From: Acidobacteriota bacterium
GTDB lineage: Bacteria; Acidobacteriota; Blastocatellia; Pyrinomonadales; Pyrinomonadaceae
Direction of reading: 5' to 3'
Assembly: GCA_016715115.1 (NCBI GenBank)
Contig: JADKBM010000016.1
Location: 1,178,001-1,242,000, forward strand
DNA length: 64,000 nt
Made by a program: the position numbers and the translations under genes. The stretch's first letter is position 1. Every line of letters starts with the position of its first letter. Below are positions 1-8,344 of the stretch, piece after piece. The notes below the pieces were generated by a model, which saw only the letters and a program-made list of their open reading frames with translations, was not told where the DNA came from and made no database searches.

Positions 1-260
1 TCGCGAACATCTATGTCGGCAAACTGAAACGGCGTATGGAACGCCAGGGCAAACTCGTCGACGTCACTGAAACCGCGCTCGACTTGATGACCGAAAAGGG
101 TTTCAGCCCGACCTACGGCGCGCGGTTCCTGAAGCGCTTCATCGATCAGAAGGTGAAGCTTCCGTTGACCAATCAATGGAAAGCCTCGACGCGTTTCGTC
201 GTCGACGCCGAAGACGGCGAGATCACGGTCAAACCGATCGACGCATTCAGTTTGAATTAA
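1..260 (+). CDS. C-terminal end of a ClpA/ClpB-type AAA+ ATPase (5' truncated by the window)
   Basis: The frame is open from base 3 and stops with TAA at 258-260, so only about the last 85 residues are visible. They contain the pattern that ends the D2 small domain of Hsp100/Clp unfoldases: a helix (ALDLMTEKGFSPTYGAR) followed by FLKRFIDQKVKLPL, matching the family signature G(Y/F)xPxYGARxLKR. This subdomain packs against the neighbouring protomer and helps hexamer assembly. A short beta tail (RFVVDAEDGEITV) follows, as in ClpB. The N-terminal domain and both Walker motifs lie outside the window, so ClpB, ClpA and ClpC cannot be told apart. The strand is opposite to the Rhs cluster that starts 2.5 kb downstream, and nothing suggests cotranscription with it. 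Confidence 0.8.
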   Translation, partial: ANIYVGKLKRRMERQGKLVDVTETALDLMTEKGFSPTYGARFLKRFIDQKVKLPLTNQWKASTRFVVDAEDGEITVKPIDAFSLN

Positions 261-339
261 ATTCCATTTTAGTTCGACCGGAAAGGCATTATCCCGTGGA
301 CGGGGTGATGCCTTTCTTGTTTGCGCCGAATTCGCCCAA

Positions 340-620
340 GCCATCGCGTGCATAAATTGCCACGGCTTGAATCTTTACTCTCCAACCAGGTGTTGAGGCG
401 TTCGTTGCATGAATTGCCACGGTCTTCAGACCGTGGTCACGAGTCCGATCCGGTTTTCGGGCTTTAGCCCAATGCGATGTTCGGGCTAAACTAGCCGTGG
501 GTTTCAACCCACCGACGCCGGATTATCGTTACTTTGTGCGTCAGCGACGTCTGATTCATTCGTCGCTGACGCGACGCGCGGCCCTTTTCGAAACTTACCG
601 TGGGTTCAAACCCACGGCTT
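340..620. repeat. REP-like palindromes in a gene-free interval
   Basis: The stretch 261-764 holds no convincing gene. It contains short perfect hairpins: 417-436 (9-bp arms CCACGGTCT/AGACCGTGG) and 598-617 (9-bp arms CCGTGGGTT/AACCCACGG). A related half-site lies near 489-515. The motif GCAT(A/G)AATTGCCACGG occurs twice, near 350 and 408. This is the usual look of dispersed REP/BIME sequences. A small open frame on the minus strand here (289-507) reads only through the repeats and is not a gene. Confidence 0.6.
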
Positions 621-773
621 GTATCTTGATTATCAACTGTTTCGCAATTATCTTGGACGCTTGATGATTGCGGGGGAAAGAGAAGTCTTCCCCACGGCTC
701 AGATCTCGAATCTGGAATTTAGATCAGACCTCTTTCCCGTTATTTTGGCGTTCAGCCTAGACCGGACAGTATC

Positions 774-1052
774 CTATGACCGCGAGTCTGTATATGCAAG
801 GATGGTCGGCGGAACGGTGTTTTGAGGTGGTGCCTTTTGATCGAATTTTGATCATCGGGCAGCGCAGCTGCCCGAACCAATCCGCTCGGCGGACGACAAG
901 ACGGAGCGCGTAGCCCGTCTCCCTCACTGTCGCCACCGGAGGTAAAAAAACGAGTGGTTCGTCAACATCGGATCACGAAGTCGACTGGATGAAAGAACAA
1001 AGCCGGAGCAGAGTGCCTCGAAAGCTTGACCGCTCCGTTTTGAGGAGGCAGT
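774..1052 (+). ncRNA. Candidate IS110 bridge-RNA region (left-end non-coding DNA)
   Basis: IS110-type recombinases are known to use a bridge RNA encoded in the non-coding end of the element. This 280-nt left end is the only room for one here. It can fold locally: an 8-bp perfect stem at 856-863/867-874 (CGGGCAGC/GCTGCCCG, 3-nt loop) and a 6-bp stem at 899-904/915-920 (AGACGG/CCGTCT). The transposase SD GAGGAGG lies at 1042-1048. The RNA itself is an inference; its boundaries and guide loops were not resolved by eye. Confidence 0.3.
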
Positions 1053-2003
1053 ATGTCGCAGAATTATTTAGGTATTGATGTTTCGAAGTCGAAGTTCGAC
1101 GTTGTTTTGCTGGTGGGCGAGAAGAGCGTCTCAAAGGAGTTCGCAAACACTCCGAAAGGAATGAAGCTGTTGCAGGGATGGCTGCGATCGCTTCGGGCCG
1201 GAGAGGTTCACGCCTGCCTTGAGGCGACCGGCAGTTACTCGGACGGGATCGCCAATTTCCTGTACGAGGCCGGCTATTGCGTCTCGGTCGTCAACCCGTT
1301 CCGGACCCATAGCTTCAGGGATGCCAAGCTGTTGCGGAACAAGACCGACAAAGTGGACGCGGGTATGATCGCGGAGTTTTGCCGGAGCGAGAGGCCGGAG
1401 CCTTGGAAACCTCCCTCACCTCAGGTAATCCATTTGCAGGCCCTGAGCCGGCGGATAGACGCGCTCGAGGAGATGCGTCTGATGGAGACCAACCGGCTTG
1501 ATACGGCGCCGAAGCAGGCGAAGACGAGCGTCAAGCGAATGATCCGCGTTCTCGAAAAGGAGATCGCCGCGCTGCGCAAGGAAGCCGAGGACCTCATCGA
1601 CAGCGATCCGGACCTGAAGCAGCAGGACGAGCTTCTGCGTTCGATCCCGGGGGTTGGAAAAAAGACCTCGATGATGCTTCTCAGCGAAGTCGAGTTCGAC
1701 CGCTACGACTCGGCCAGATCAGTGGCCGCCTATGCCGGAGTGACGCCGGCAAAGCAGGATTCCGGCAAGCAGATAAAGACCAGGCTCTCGAGAGTCGGCG
1801 CCGTCAGGATAAGAAAGGGCATGTACTTTCCGGCGATCGTCGCCATGACCCATAACCCGATAATCACCGAATTTGCATCCCGTCTTTCCAAACGCGGGAA
1901 GAGGAAGATGCAGATCGTGTGCGCGGCCATCAGAAAGCTGCTGCACATCGCTTACGGGGTTCTCAAACACCGAACCCCTTTTACGCCAAATCCGGCGTTT
2001 TGA
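1053..2003 (+). CDS. IS110-family transposase (DEDD recombinase)
   Basis: 316 residues, full length for the family. The N-terminal DEDD/RuvC-like domain opens with YLGIDVSKSKFDV, where the first Asp is catalytic. It continues with CLEATGSYS (Glu) and KTDKVDAGMIAEF (the paired Asp residues). A helical linker follows (about 150-190). The C-terminal transposase_20 domain has SIPGVGKKTSMMLLSEV, a helix-hairpin-helix-like segment, and AAYAGVTPAKQDSG with the conserved Ser region. The start is ATG at 1053, set by GAGGAGG five bases upstream. The gene appears intact and could be active. It catalyses cut-out and insertion of its own element, by analogy with IS621-type enzymes guided by a bridge RNA. 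Confidence 0.95.
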   Translation: MSQNYLGIDVSKSKFDVVLLVGEKSVSKEFANTPKGMKLLQGWLRSLRAGEVHACLEATGSYSDGIANFLYEAGYCVSVVNPFRTHSFRDAKLLRNKTDKVDAGMIAEFCRSERPEPWKPPSPQVIHLQALSRRIDALEEMRLMETNRLDTAPKQAKTSVKRMIRVLEKEIAALRKEAEDLIDSDPDLKQQDELLRSIPGVGKKTSMMLLSEVEFDRYDSARSVAAYAGVTPAKQDSGKQIKTRLSRVGAVRIRKGMYFPAIVAMTHNPIITEFASRLSKRGKRKMQIVCAAIRKLLHIAYGVLKHRTPFTPNPAF

Positions 2004-2025
2004 GCTTGATATTCAAGACAGTATC

Positions 2026-2314
2026 TAAAATTCACCACGCCGCCGACGCGGCCGGCGGCGATGTTTCACCCAGTGTCCGTCGAATCATCTTCCTGCGGTG
2101 CGGCCAATTGAACAGACGGGCGGCGAAGCGCCGCGCATCTCGAAGGCCGCCAACGACACGGCGGATCAGTTCATTTGCGATTTGCGATTTCGAATTTGCG
2201 ATTTCGGAGATCTGGGGACTGGTCGTTCCGCGCGGCCCATTCAAATCCAAAATCCCAAATCCAAAATCGCGGGAGGTCTCGCCGACCGGGTTCAACCCCG
2301 ACGGCCGACCCACG
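2026..2314. repeat. Heptad-type repeat debris downstream of the IS
   Basis: No gene is visible. Between about 2170 and 2275 the sequence is dominated by degenerate ATTTGCGATTT / AATCCCAAATCCAAAATCG words with roughly 7-nt periodicity, in both orientations. The same family recurs near 15210, 18991-19079, 32140, 45035-45143 and 55840. Reading frames that cross it give low-complexity peptides (SKIPNPKS, FAICDFEFA) and should not be annotated. Confidence 0.5.
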
Positions 2315-2759
2315 CCGACTGGCACAAGGTTCTGGAACTCGTCGCGACCGAATACGTCCGCGAAAGCCTTTCCTCGGCTTCTTCGTCGACGAAGCAGACG
2401 GCGTCGCCGATTACGTTTTCAAGGCGATGAGCATGATGGCTTCAGGCGGCATCTCGATCGTACTGATGACTGCCAATCCGCGATTGCGAAGCTCGGCGTT
2501 TCACCGCCTCAAGAAGGCGTCCTACGTAAAAGCCCTGCGGATCTCATCGCTCTACCATCCGAACGTCGTTCAGGGAAAGGAAGTCATTCCGGGCGCCGTT
2601 ATGCGCGACTTCATCGAACGGCAGATCGAAAAGGGCTGTCAGATCGTGCACTTGTGCCGCAAGGACTGTCCCGAGGATCATCGGAAGCTCCATCGTCCGG
2701 ACGAATTCACCTTCGGGCTTGTTCATTCACTTCGCATGAAGCTGAGGAGCGTCATATGA
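2315..2759 (+). pseudogene. Relic of a phage terminase-like ATPase gene
   Basis: Two overlapping frames make one broken protein. The first (about 2320-2366) reads DWHKVLELVATEYVRES. After a shift the second (about 2370-2759) reads FFVDEADGVADYVFKAM, then SIVLMTANPRLRSSAFHRL and YHPNVVQGKEVIPGAVMRDFIE. A hydrophobic strand ending in DEAD (Walker-B-like), a TANP-x-R-x-x-x-F coupling motif, and HPNV(x)GxEVIPGAV are all reminiscent of large-terminase ATPase domains. No Walker A segment remains and the 5' end merges with repeat debris, so it is non-functional. The family assignment is by recalled motif pattern only. The 3' end overlaps the opposite-strand beta-propeller gene. Confidence 0.4.
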
Positions 2760-3700
2760 TCTCCTACAACCCAAGCGTCCGAATTGACTGACAAGATTTC
2801 CAACAAGTCGACTTCCGTCGGGCTTGGATACTCGTTCCAGGTTTCTCCACCATCCCCGGTTGCATAAATCCGGCCCGAGTACCCGACCAGCCACCCGGTG
2901 CCCGAACTCATCCCTAGATCTGTTAGGGCGCTCGAACCTGATGGAGTTCTGTCTTCCCAGGTTTCGCCCAGATCGTCACTGCTTATCAAATAACCACGTT
3001 TCGAAGTTGTTGATCCGACGACCCAAAGTCGATTATCAAAGAATCGAACCGTATTGGGAATCAAATCGGTGGGTAGATTGATCGACGTCAATCCCTTCGA
3101 GTTCAAACGGAACAGTACCGGTGACTTGCCGACGGCCCAGGCGTCGTCCGTGCCACTGCACGCGATTTGACTTAGTTGATTGGGGCTTGTAGAAAAGACG
3201 CTTTCGGCCGACATCGCCGTTTGAGTTAGAGTGGCGCGGATGAGCGCCGTTTCGCCGAGAATTATAGTCGTGCCCTCCGATAAATTGCAGGCTGCTCGAA
3301 GCCCCTGATTATCTAGGGCTTGATTGGTCGAACCAGCTACGTAACTGACTGTTTCCCAGTTGTCGCCGCCGTCGGTCGTCCTCAAGATCATTGGCTTTGA
3401 AAAGTCGCGCGTCCCGACAACAATTCCGTTGGAATCGTTGAAAAACGCGCCGCCGGCCAAGGCAACGTTTTCATCGGCAAGATAAACGGTCCGCCAGTTC
3501 ATCCCGCCATCAGGTGTCATCTCAATCCGGGAAAAGTTCAGAGAAATGCCTTTGCGACCGAAGAAGGCGATCAGTCTCCGCTGCGCCACGTCGTGGATTC
3601 TGGTTTCGGAAATAACCTGCCATTTTCCTTGTAGCCGGGGCCGCCCTATCCCGCACGACAGCGCACCTGCGATGCAAAGTATCAATAGAGTCCTTATCAT
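2723..3700 (-). CDS. Ycf48-like beta-propeller protein, likely cell-envelope, candidate immunity protein of the zincin Rhs cassette
   Basis: 325 residues starting with a hydrophobic signal segment that ends ALSC, a lipobox-like site, so probably exported and possibly lipidated. The body has several Ycf48/BNR-type repeats marked by TPDGGMNW, TTDGGDNWE, SSDDLGETWED and GDGGETWNEYPSP. These are the Asp-box-like turns of beta-propellers. The gene starts only 2 nt after the stop of the Rhs cassette at 3703 and on the same strand, so the two are translationally coupled. A paralogue of similar size sits in the same place after the next zincin Rhs (6106-7140). Conserved position argues that it is the cognate partner or immunity factor. 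A link to photosystem II assembly, the role of cyanobacterial Ycf48, is not implied. The immunity role is inferred; the fold call is good. Confidence 0.75.
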   Translation of the reverse strand: MIRTLLILCIAGALSCGIGRPRLQGKWQVISETRIHDVAQRRLIAFFGRKGISLNFSRIEMTPDGGMNWRTVYLADENVALAGGAFFNDSNGIVVGTRDFSKPMILRTTDGGDNWETVSYVAGSTNQALDNQGLRAACNLSEGTTIILGETALIRATLTQTAMSAESVFSTSPNQLSQIACSGTDDAWAVGKSPVLFRLNSKGLTSINLPTDLIPNTVRFFDNRLWVVGSTTSKRGYLISSDDLGETWEDRTPSGSSALTDLGMSSGTGWLVGYSGRIYATGDGGETWNEYPSPTEVDLLEILSVNSDAWVVGDHMTLLSFMRSE

Positions 3701-3702
3701 GC

Positions 3703-5967
3703 CTATTTCTCCGACTTCCGGCGCTGGTTGTTCTTAACGTTTGCCCTTCTCGCATTCTCGAAAATGAGTGAGTTGGTGTTTGCTGGCTGATTGAACATAA
3801 GATCATATCCATGGCCGAACTCGTGGCTATCTACTACGCTATTGTCCGGGAAACTTAGTTGTGATCCGTCCTCCGTCATCCCAGAGGTATCAAATGCACT
3901 GGCCTTGCGATTCCCTGCATCGGCGGCATTTGGCGCGACCCATATTTCAATCTCGCCTGAAATGCTCTCGTTCGCCGCCAATGTCACACCTCCACCCGCA
4001 TCCTTTCTTATGTCCAAAGATTGCATTGTTCCGATTTTGGTGGCGTCTCCCGACCTCGGGATATACTGAACCGTTGTGGCTATTCCGAAAAATAGCCGGG
4101 TCGGTGAAGCAAGCATTTCCGCGAATTTCTTGCTAACGTCCTTGTCCTTGTCCGTCGGTCCAAAACTCGAAAACTTAGAGAAATTGCCACCACAGATGTC
4201 CTTATCGTTTAGGTAGAGGATTCGCCCGTCGGAACTCTTCTGAATGAGATTGAATCTTTCGTCGCCCAGCAGATCGTTCATTCTCTTGAGGGCGGCTTGA
4301 ACTTGAGCGTCGGTTCCTCTAAGGACTATGACTTCACCTGTAGGATCAGTGTACTTCAAGGGGTTATTGACGACGTAAACATAAGCGTTCCACTGAAGCG
4401 GACGAAGAAGATAGCGATTGAGCTTGTCACGCTTTGAAGATGCATCCGGCTCAAACTCAATCTCTGCAACAATCTTAAAGGGGTCGGGCGTCGAAAACCG
4501 ACCGAGCCAGCCACTATTGTATCGATTTCTTGCGAAATCCAAGTCAGTTTCATTATCGCGTTCGTAGCCGGTGAATTGCTTACGGATTGTGTCGGCAGCG
4601 TACTGTGAATGCGTCCGTTCGGTGATTTCTTCGCCGTACGGGCGGTAGTCGTGTCTTGAGATCACGGCTCCGTTTTCGTTGGTGTTTATGCGCGGGCTGC
4701 CGAGGTGGTCGGTTGTCAGATACGCCACCTGCGGGGTTGGGTTCAGATTTGTCGAGTATTCAGCCACCAATCGGGAAGATGCGTCGTAAACGAAAACGGT
4801 CGTTTCCCACTGGCCGTTGATCCAGGCGATCTTTTTGACCCTGCGTCCGTCGCCGTCGTAAACATATTGGCCGAGAGTGCCGGTGACCGTGCCGTTCTGA
4901 TCGACGGTTTCGACTTTTGTCTGCTTGTTTTCAGCGTCGTAGATGAATTTGCGGTTTTGCGGATCGCGGACGGTATTTCCGGCGGCGTCGAATTGGTAGC
5001 CGTCCGAGGCGCTGAGGCGGTTGTTCGACGCGTTGACGCTCGGATTCATCATCTTCCGGTCCACATCGCATATGACTTGATTCGGCGGCGACTGGTTGTC
5101 GAGGCAGTTCCTCGGAATCGTCGTCGTGTTCGCCTCGACGAAGTTTCGGTTGCCGAAACGGTCAAATGTGTAATCCTGCTTCCAGATCTCGGTCGACCCG
5201 ATCACTTCTTTCGCATCATCGATCCGGTTCAGCGAGTCGTACGAATAAGTCTGAACCGCCGTGAAGCCGGTCGATGTTCCGACGGTCGGAACCGAGATCG
5301 TCTGCGACTGGATGTTGCCGTTGTTCTTCGCCGTGTTCAGCTGATTGTTTTCGACGACGCCGTAGGTGTAATCAAGTTTGAGAAGGCTTTGGTCCGATGC
5401 CGATCCGCCGAGGCCGATCCTTGTCGGCTGGAGCCTTGAGTTGAACTCGGTCGACTCCCATTTGCCGTTCCCGAGACGCATCGCGCTCACGGCCCCCGCG
5501 GCCGTGTAGGTGAAGCCGTTGGCATAGTTGCGCAGTGTTTGGTTGGGTTTGCTGCTCTGCACCTGCATCAGGTCTCCGTCCGCGTCGAGCGTGTTCCTGA
5601 CAACGCGGCCCGACGGATAGGTCTCCTCGATTATAGCTCCCGAAAGGTTGTAGCTGTAAAGCGTCGGATTCGGCGGCGCGCCGTCGGTCAGCTGTTTGGA
5701 ACTGAGGAGCCGGCCCGCCGCGTCGAACGCGAGGTAATGTGTTTCGGATACCGAAGACGAAACCTTCGTCAACTTGCCTTTTGAATAGGGAACCGCGGGG
5801 TCGTCGTAAACATAGACGACGTTCGGGGTCGGCGTCTGGCCCGAGGGTTCGTTCGAATAGTTCCGCGAGGTGACGCGATTGAGCGCGTCGTCGGTAAATT
5901 TCGTTCTTGTATTTTCTATCTCGTGCCCTTCGTTGCTTGGCGTTGAGCTTTGGTCTAGTGTTTGAGT
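3703..5967 (-). CDS. Orphan Rhs C-terminal cassette with zincin-like metallopeptidase tip (5' truncated)
   Basis: The frame is open from a TAA at 5968-5970 down to the stop at 3703, but Rhs homology begins only at about 5900 (DALNRVTSRNY). The signal peptide and most YD repeats are missing. The core shows YD repeats (YDSLNRIDDA, YDAENKQ, YDGDGRRVKK) and the hallmark block DHLGSPRINTN...YRPYGEE...FTGYERDNETDLDFARNRY...GRFSTPDP...YTDPTGE. After that comes a roughly 210-residue variable tip with HEFGHGYD (HExxH zinc motif) and a downstream FENARR glutamate that could be the third ligand, as in zincin effectors. No plausible start remains; the first TTG at 5772 is internal. This is best read as a displaced tip plus immunity module rather than an expressed gene. 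The next gene downstream starts 2 nt after its stop. Confidence 0.8.
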   Translation of the reverse strand, partial: TQTLDQSSTPSNEGHEIENTRTKFTDDALNRVTSRNYSNEPSGQTPTPNVVYVYDDPAVPYSKGKLTKVSSSVSETHYLAFDAAGRLLSSKQLTDGAPPNPTLYSYNLSGAIIEETYPSGRVVRNTLDADGDLMQVQSSKPNQTLRNYANGFTYTAAGAVSAMRLGNGKWESTEFNSRLQPTRIGLGGSASDQSLLKLDYTYGVVENNQLNTAKNNGNIQSQTISVPTVGTSTGFTAVQTYSYDSLNRIDDAKEVIGSTEIWKQDYTFDRFGNRNFVEANTTTIPRNCLDNQSPPNQVICDVDRKMMNPSVNASNNRLSASDGYQFDAAGNTVRDPQNRKFIYDAENKQTKVETVDQNGTVTGTLGQYVYDGDGRRVKKIAWINGQWETTVFVYDASSRLVAEYSTNLNPTPQVAYLTTDHLGSPRINTNENGAVISRHDYRPYGEEITERTHSQYAADTIRKQFTGYERDNETDLDFARNRYNSGWLGRFSTPDPFKIVAEIEFEPDASSKRDKLNRYLLRPLQWNAYVYVVNNPLKYTDPTGEVIVLRGTDAQVQAALKRMNDLLGDERFNLIQKSSDGRILYLNDKDICGGNFSKFSSFGPTDKDKDVSKKFAEMLASPTRLFFGIATTVQYIPRSGDATKIGTMQSLDIRKDAGGGVTLAANESISGEIEIWVAPNAADAGNRKASAFDTSGMTEDGSQLSFPDNSVVDSHEFGHGYDLMFNQPANTNSLIFENARRANVKNNQRRKSEK

Positions 5968-6105
5968 TTATCGGTCGAGGGCGAGGCATTACTCTTGCCC
6001 TTGCTCCTGCAGACACGCCAACTGAGATCGTTTGAGAATCCCTCCGGCGCGTGTCAACGATTTTGAGACAGTGCCCGGTGTTAATTTACTGCAGCGCCGG
6101 ATCAC

Positions 6106-7140
6106 CTATTGATTCAGCCTCAACACAGTGTGGTAGTTTCCACTGATCCAGACGCCGCCTGATTCAAGGAATACGATTCGCAACAGGTTGGCGGTAGTCG
6201 GGCTCGCGTATCGAACCCACGTATTGCCCTCGTCTTGAGTGTAAAATATTTCCCCGCTGTCTCCGACCAGCCAGCCGTGTCGCCCCTCTATCGATAGGTC
6301 GCTTAGCCCCTTGGATTCAGGCGAAACATCAACCCATGTGCGGCCATTGTCACTGCTCCGCATCAGAAAGCCCGATCGAACTCCGATTTGAGAATTCGTC
6401 CTTTGACCGAGCAACCACAGATTTTCCCCTATTGGCTTTATCTCCCGCACCTCGAGATTTTGCCCGATCCTTTCAGAACTGACCGTTTTGTCAATGTGAT
6501 AGACAAAGCCGTTCCTACCTGCCGCCCAAACACCTTCATCCTCAACGGCGCAGGACAATTTGGAAACATCATTCAATTCGAATGTTTCGAGAACAGTCAG
6601 TTTGTTCTTATCAAACGCAACTTTCAGAACACCACCTTCCGTCGCCAGCCAAATTTGTTGCGATCTCGTAACACAGACATCTCTGTACTCGTGGACTTCG
6701 CCGCGAATTTTGCCGAAGTTTTCGGTAGAGAACGATAACGCATCCCAACTTTCCCCGCCGTTGGTAGTAAAAAAAACGACTGGAAACCTCCGATTGTTCT
6801 CAGGGTCGAGCCTCGTTCCTACCGCCCATCCACGTCGATCCCGATAGAACTGCACCGAGGAAATGCTCGTTTCAGGGAAAAAGGTGTGTATCTCGCTCCA
6901 TGTTGTCCCTGCATCCAAGGTCTTCTGGATTCCGAATCCGTCGAAAGCAACACCATAATCGTTACTGAAGAAGTAGACTTCGAATCCGGTGGGAACGGTT
7001 GCTCTGAACGGTCTCTCGGAAACAACCTCCCATCTCCCTGCCGGTTGAATTTCGGTCTGATCAGATTGGCGAAAACACCCCAAGGGAATGATCGAACAAA
7101 CCAAAACAACCGCAGCACCAACGAACTTAAGTATGGTCAT
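6106..7140 (-). CDS. Ycf48-like beta-propeller protein, exported, candidate immunity protein of the second zincin Rhs
   Basis: 344 residues. The N-terminus is a signal anchor ending IIPLGC; the Cys suggests a lipoprotein, but Pro at -3 makes the lipobox imperfect. Repeats with TLDAGTTWSE, TTNGGESWDAL, SSDNGRTWVDVSP and TQDEGNTWVRYASP mark propeller blades, and FYRDRRGWAVGTR and EGRHGWLVGD are the inter-blade strands. It is a clear paralogue of the 2723-3700 product, with matching length, opening phrase (GRWEVVSE against GKWQVISE) and closing phrase. The ATG overlaps the Rhs stop (ATGA at 7140-7137), the tightest possible coupling. Its role as envelope-anchored immunity against the HExxH tip is inferred from this twice-repeated arrangement. 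Confidence 0.75.
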   Translation of the reverse strand: MTILKFVGAAVVLVCSIIPLGCFRQSDQTEIQPAGRWEVVSERPFRATVPTGFEVYFFSNDYGVAFDGFGIQKTLDAGTTWSEIHTFFPETSISSVQFYRDRRGWAVGTRLDPENNRRFPVVFFTTNGGESWDALSFSTENFGKIRGEVHEYRDVCVTRSQQIWLATEGGVLKVAFDKNKLTVLETFELNDVSKLSCAVEDEGVWAAGRNGFVYHIDKTVSSERIGQNLEVREIKPIGENLWLLGQRTNSQIGVRSGFLMRSSDNGRTWVDVSPESKGLSDLSIEGRHGWLVGDSGEIFYTQDEGNTWVRYASPTTANLLRIVFLESGGVWISGNYHTVLRLNQ

Positions 7141-8330
7141 TGTTCAGCCACCCTCGTTCTAATATTGCTTTTGTCCCTTCTTCGAATCGCGTTTTCAAAC
7201 CCCAGTGCCCCATTATTACTCCGTCTCCAAGCATGGCCTAACTCGTGCGCTAGGATCATCGTCTTTGTAAACGTTAAAGGCTTTCCGTCACTCGATATTC
7301 CCGGTTGTTTCTTTGCCGCTTCATTTGCCTCTTCGACCGAATCTGGCGAGATGACAACTTGTTGGTGTTTGTTTATATTCGCATACGCCGGAATAAGACA
7401 TGCGCCGACTCGGCCGCATACAGCATCGCTGTCGGCTCGCGTCAAATCTCCGTTAGCATTTATGAAATTGCCATCGGTTCTAACTTCCGTTACTGTGGTC
7501 GACGAAAGAAGGTCAGCCATTCCAAGCCGCAGTCCGGCCTCGCCATCTCCATGATCGATTTCTGTAAATTGTTCAATATCTTCTTCGTTGATATTGAGGA
7601 CCAACGCATACCCATCATCGCCGTTGTGATTGAGTCGCTTTACAAATTTGTCATACCTCTTCTGGCCTATTATCTCTCTGATCAAGTTTTCGGCCTCCCT
7701 GATTTCTTTCTCGGTTCCACGCAACCAAATTTCCTCTCCAGTCGGATCGGTGTATTTCAAAGGGTTGTTGACCACATATGCGTATGAATTCCATTTCTGC
7801 GGGGCCTTCAAAAACCGTTCCAGTTTTTGTTGCGCCTTTGTTGGATCTTTCTCAAGCATGGCTTCCGCGACTATTTTGTAAGGGTCTGGGGAAGTGAACC
7901 TTGCTCGTCTTGAATCCATTTGTCGATTTACCGCAAAACTCAGTTCGGTCTCTAAATCCCAGTCATATCCGGTAAATTGCTTTCGGATCGTGTCGCCGAT
8001 GTATTCGGCATGCGTTCGCTCGGTGATCTCTTCGCCGTACGGGCGGTAGTCGTGTCTTGAGATGACGGTGCCGAGTTCGTTGGTGTTGATCCTTGGGCTG
8101 CCGAGGTGGTCGGCTGTGAGATACGCCACTTGCGGCGTTGGGTTCAGGATTGTCGAGTATTCGGCCACCAATCGTGAAGATGCATCGTAAACGAAAATGG
8201 TTTCTTCCCATTGGCCGTTGATCCAGCCGCGCTTTTTGACTCTGCGCCCGTCGCCGTCGTAATAGACGAACCGTCGGGCATCGAAGCGTCCGAATAATTG
8301 CGGATGACGAGCGCCTTTCCTGCCTTCCAA
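7137..8330 (-). CDS. Orphan Rhs C-terminal cassette with second zincin-like tip (5' truncated)
   Basis: Rhs homology starts abruptly at about 8264 (YYDGDGRRVKKRGW). The 20 or so residues before it (EGRKGARHPQLF) match no Rhs core and mark a recombination joint. It then has the Rhs-associated core (VFVYDASSRLVAEYS, DHLGSPRINTNE, YRPYGEEITERTH, FTGYDWDLETELSF, YTDPTGEE) and a variable tip with MILAHELGHAWRRS (HExxH) and GFENAIRRRD near the end. The tip is a diverged relative of the 3703 cassette. Both open with GEExxLRGT-like sequence after the core and end with HExGH plus FENA-R. It lacks a signal peptide and most of the barrel, so it is a silent cassette unless recombined into a complete gene. 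The stop overlaps the ATG of the propeller gene. Confidence 0.8.
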   Translation of the reverse strand: MEGRKGARHPQLFGRFDARRFVYYDGDGRRVKKRGWINGQWEETIFVYDASSRLVAEYSTILNPTPQVAYLTADHLGSPRINTNELGTVISRHDYRPYGEEITERTHAEYIGDTIRKQFTGYDWDLETELSFAVNRQMDSRRARFTSPDPYKIVAEAMLEKDPTKAQQKLERFLKAPQKWNSYAYVVNNPLKYTDPTGEEIWLRGTEKEIREAENLIREIIGQKRYDKFVKRLNHNGDDGYALVLNINEEDIEQFTEIDHGDGEAGLRLGMADLLSSTTVTEVRTDGNFINANGDLTRADSDAVCGRVGACLIPAYANINKHQQVVISPDSVEEANEAAKKQPGISSDGKPLTFTKTMILAHELGHAWRRSNNGALGFENAIRRRDKSNIRTRVAEQ

Positions 8331-8344
8331 AACCTATCGGTGAG

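Larger units (their letters stand above)
765..2025 (+). mobile_element. IS110-family insertion sequence with 9-bp flanking direct repeats
   Basis: The element has one transposase gene (1053-2003). Its limits are inferred from the identical 9-mer GACAGTATC found at 765-773 and at 2017-2025, just after the stop codon. This gives a long non-coding left end of about 280 bp and a very short right end of about 20 bp. That asymmetry is typical of the IS110 subgroup, in which a structured RNA is made from the left end. No terminal inverted repeats are seen, also as expected for IS110. The exact core dinucleotide and ends need an empty-site comparison. Confidence 0.65.

Noticed and set aside
289..507. 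Small gene on the minus strand
   Set aside because: Reads through REP-like palindromes only.
765..2025. IS1111 subgroup of IS110
   Set aside because: No subterminal inverted repeats, and the long non-coding part is at the left end, not the right.
2723..3700. Photosystem II assembly factor
   Set aside because: Ycf48-type repeats are shared by many propellers; nothing photosynthetic is nearby and the context is Rhs.
4705..5439. Plus-strand frame of 244 residues in Rhs cluster 1
   Set aside because: Mirrors the Rhs YD repeats; no start signal.
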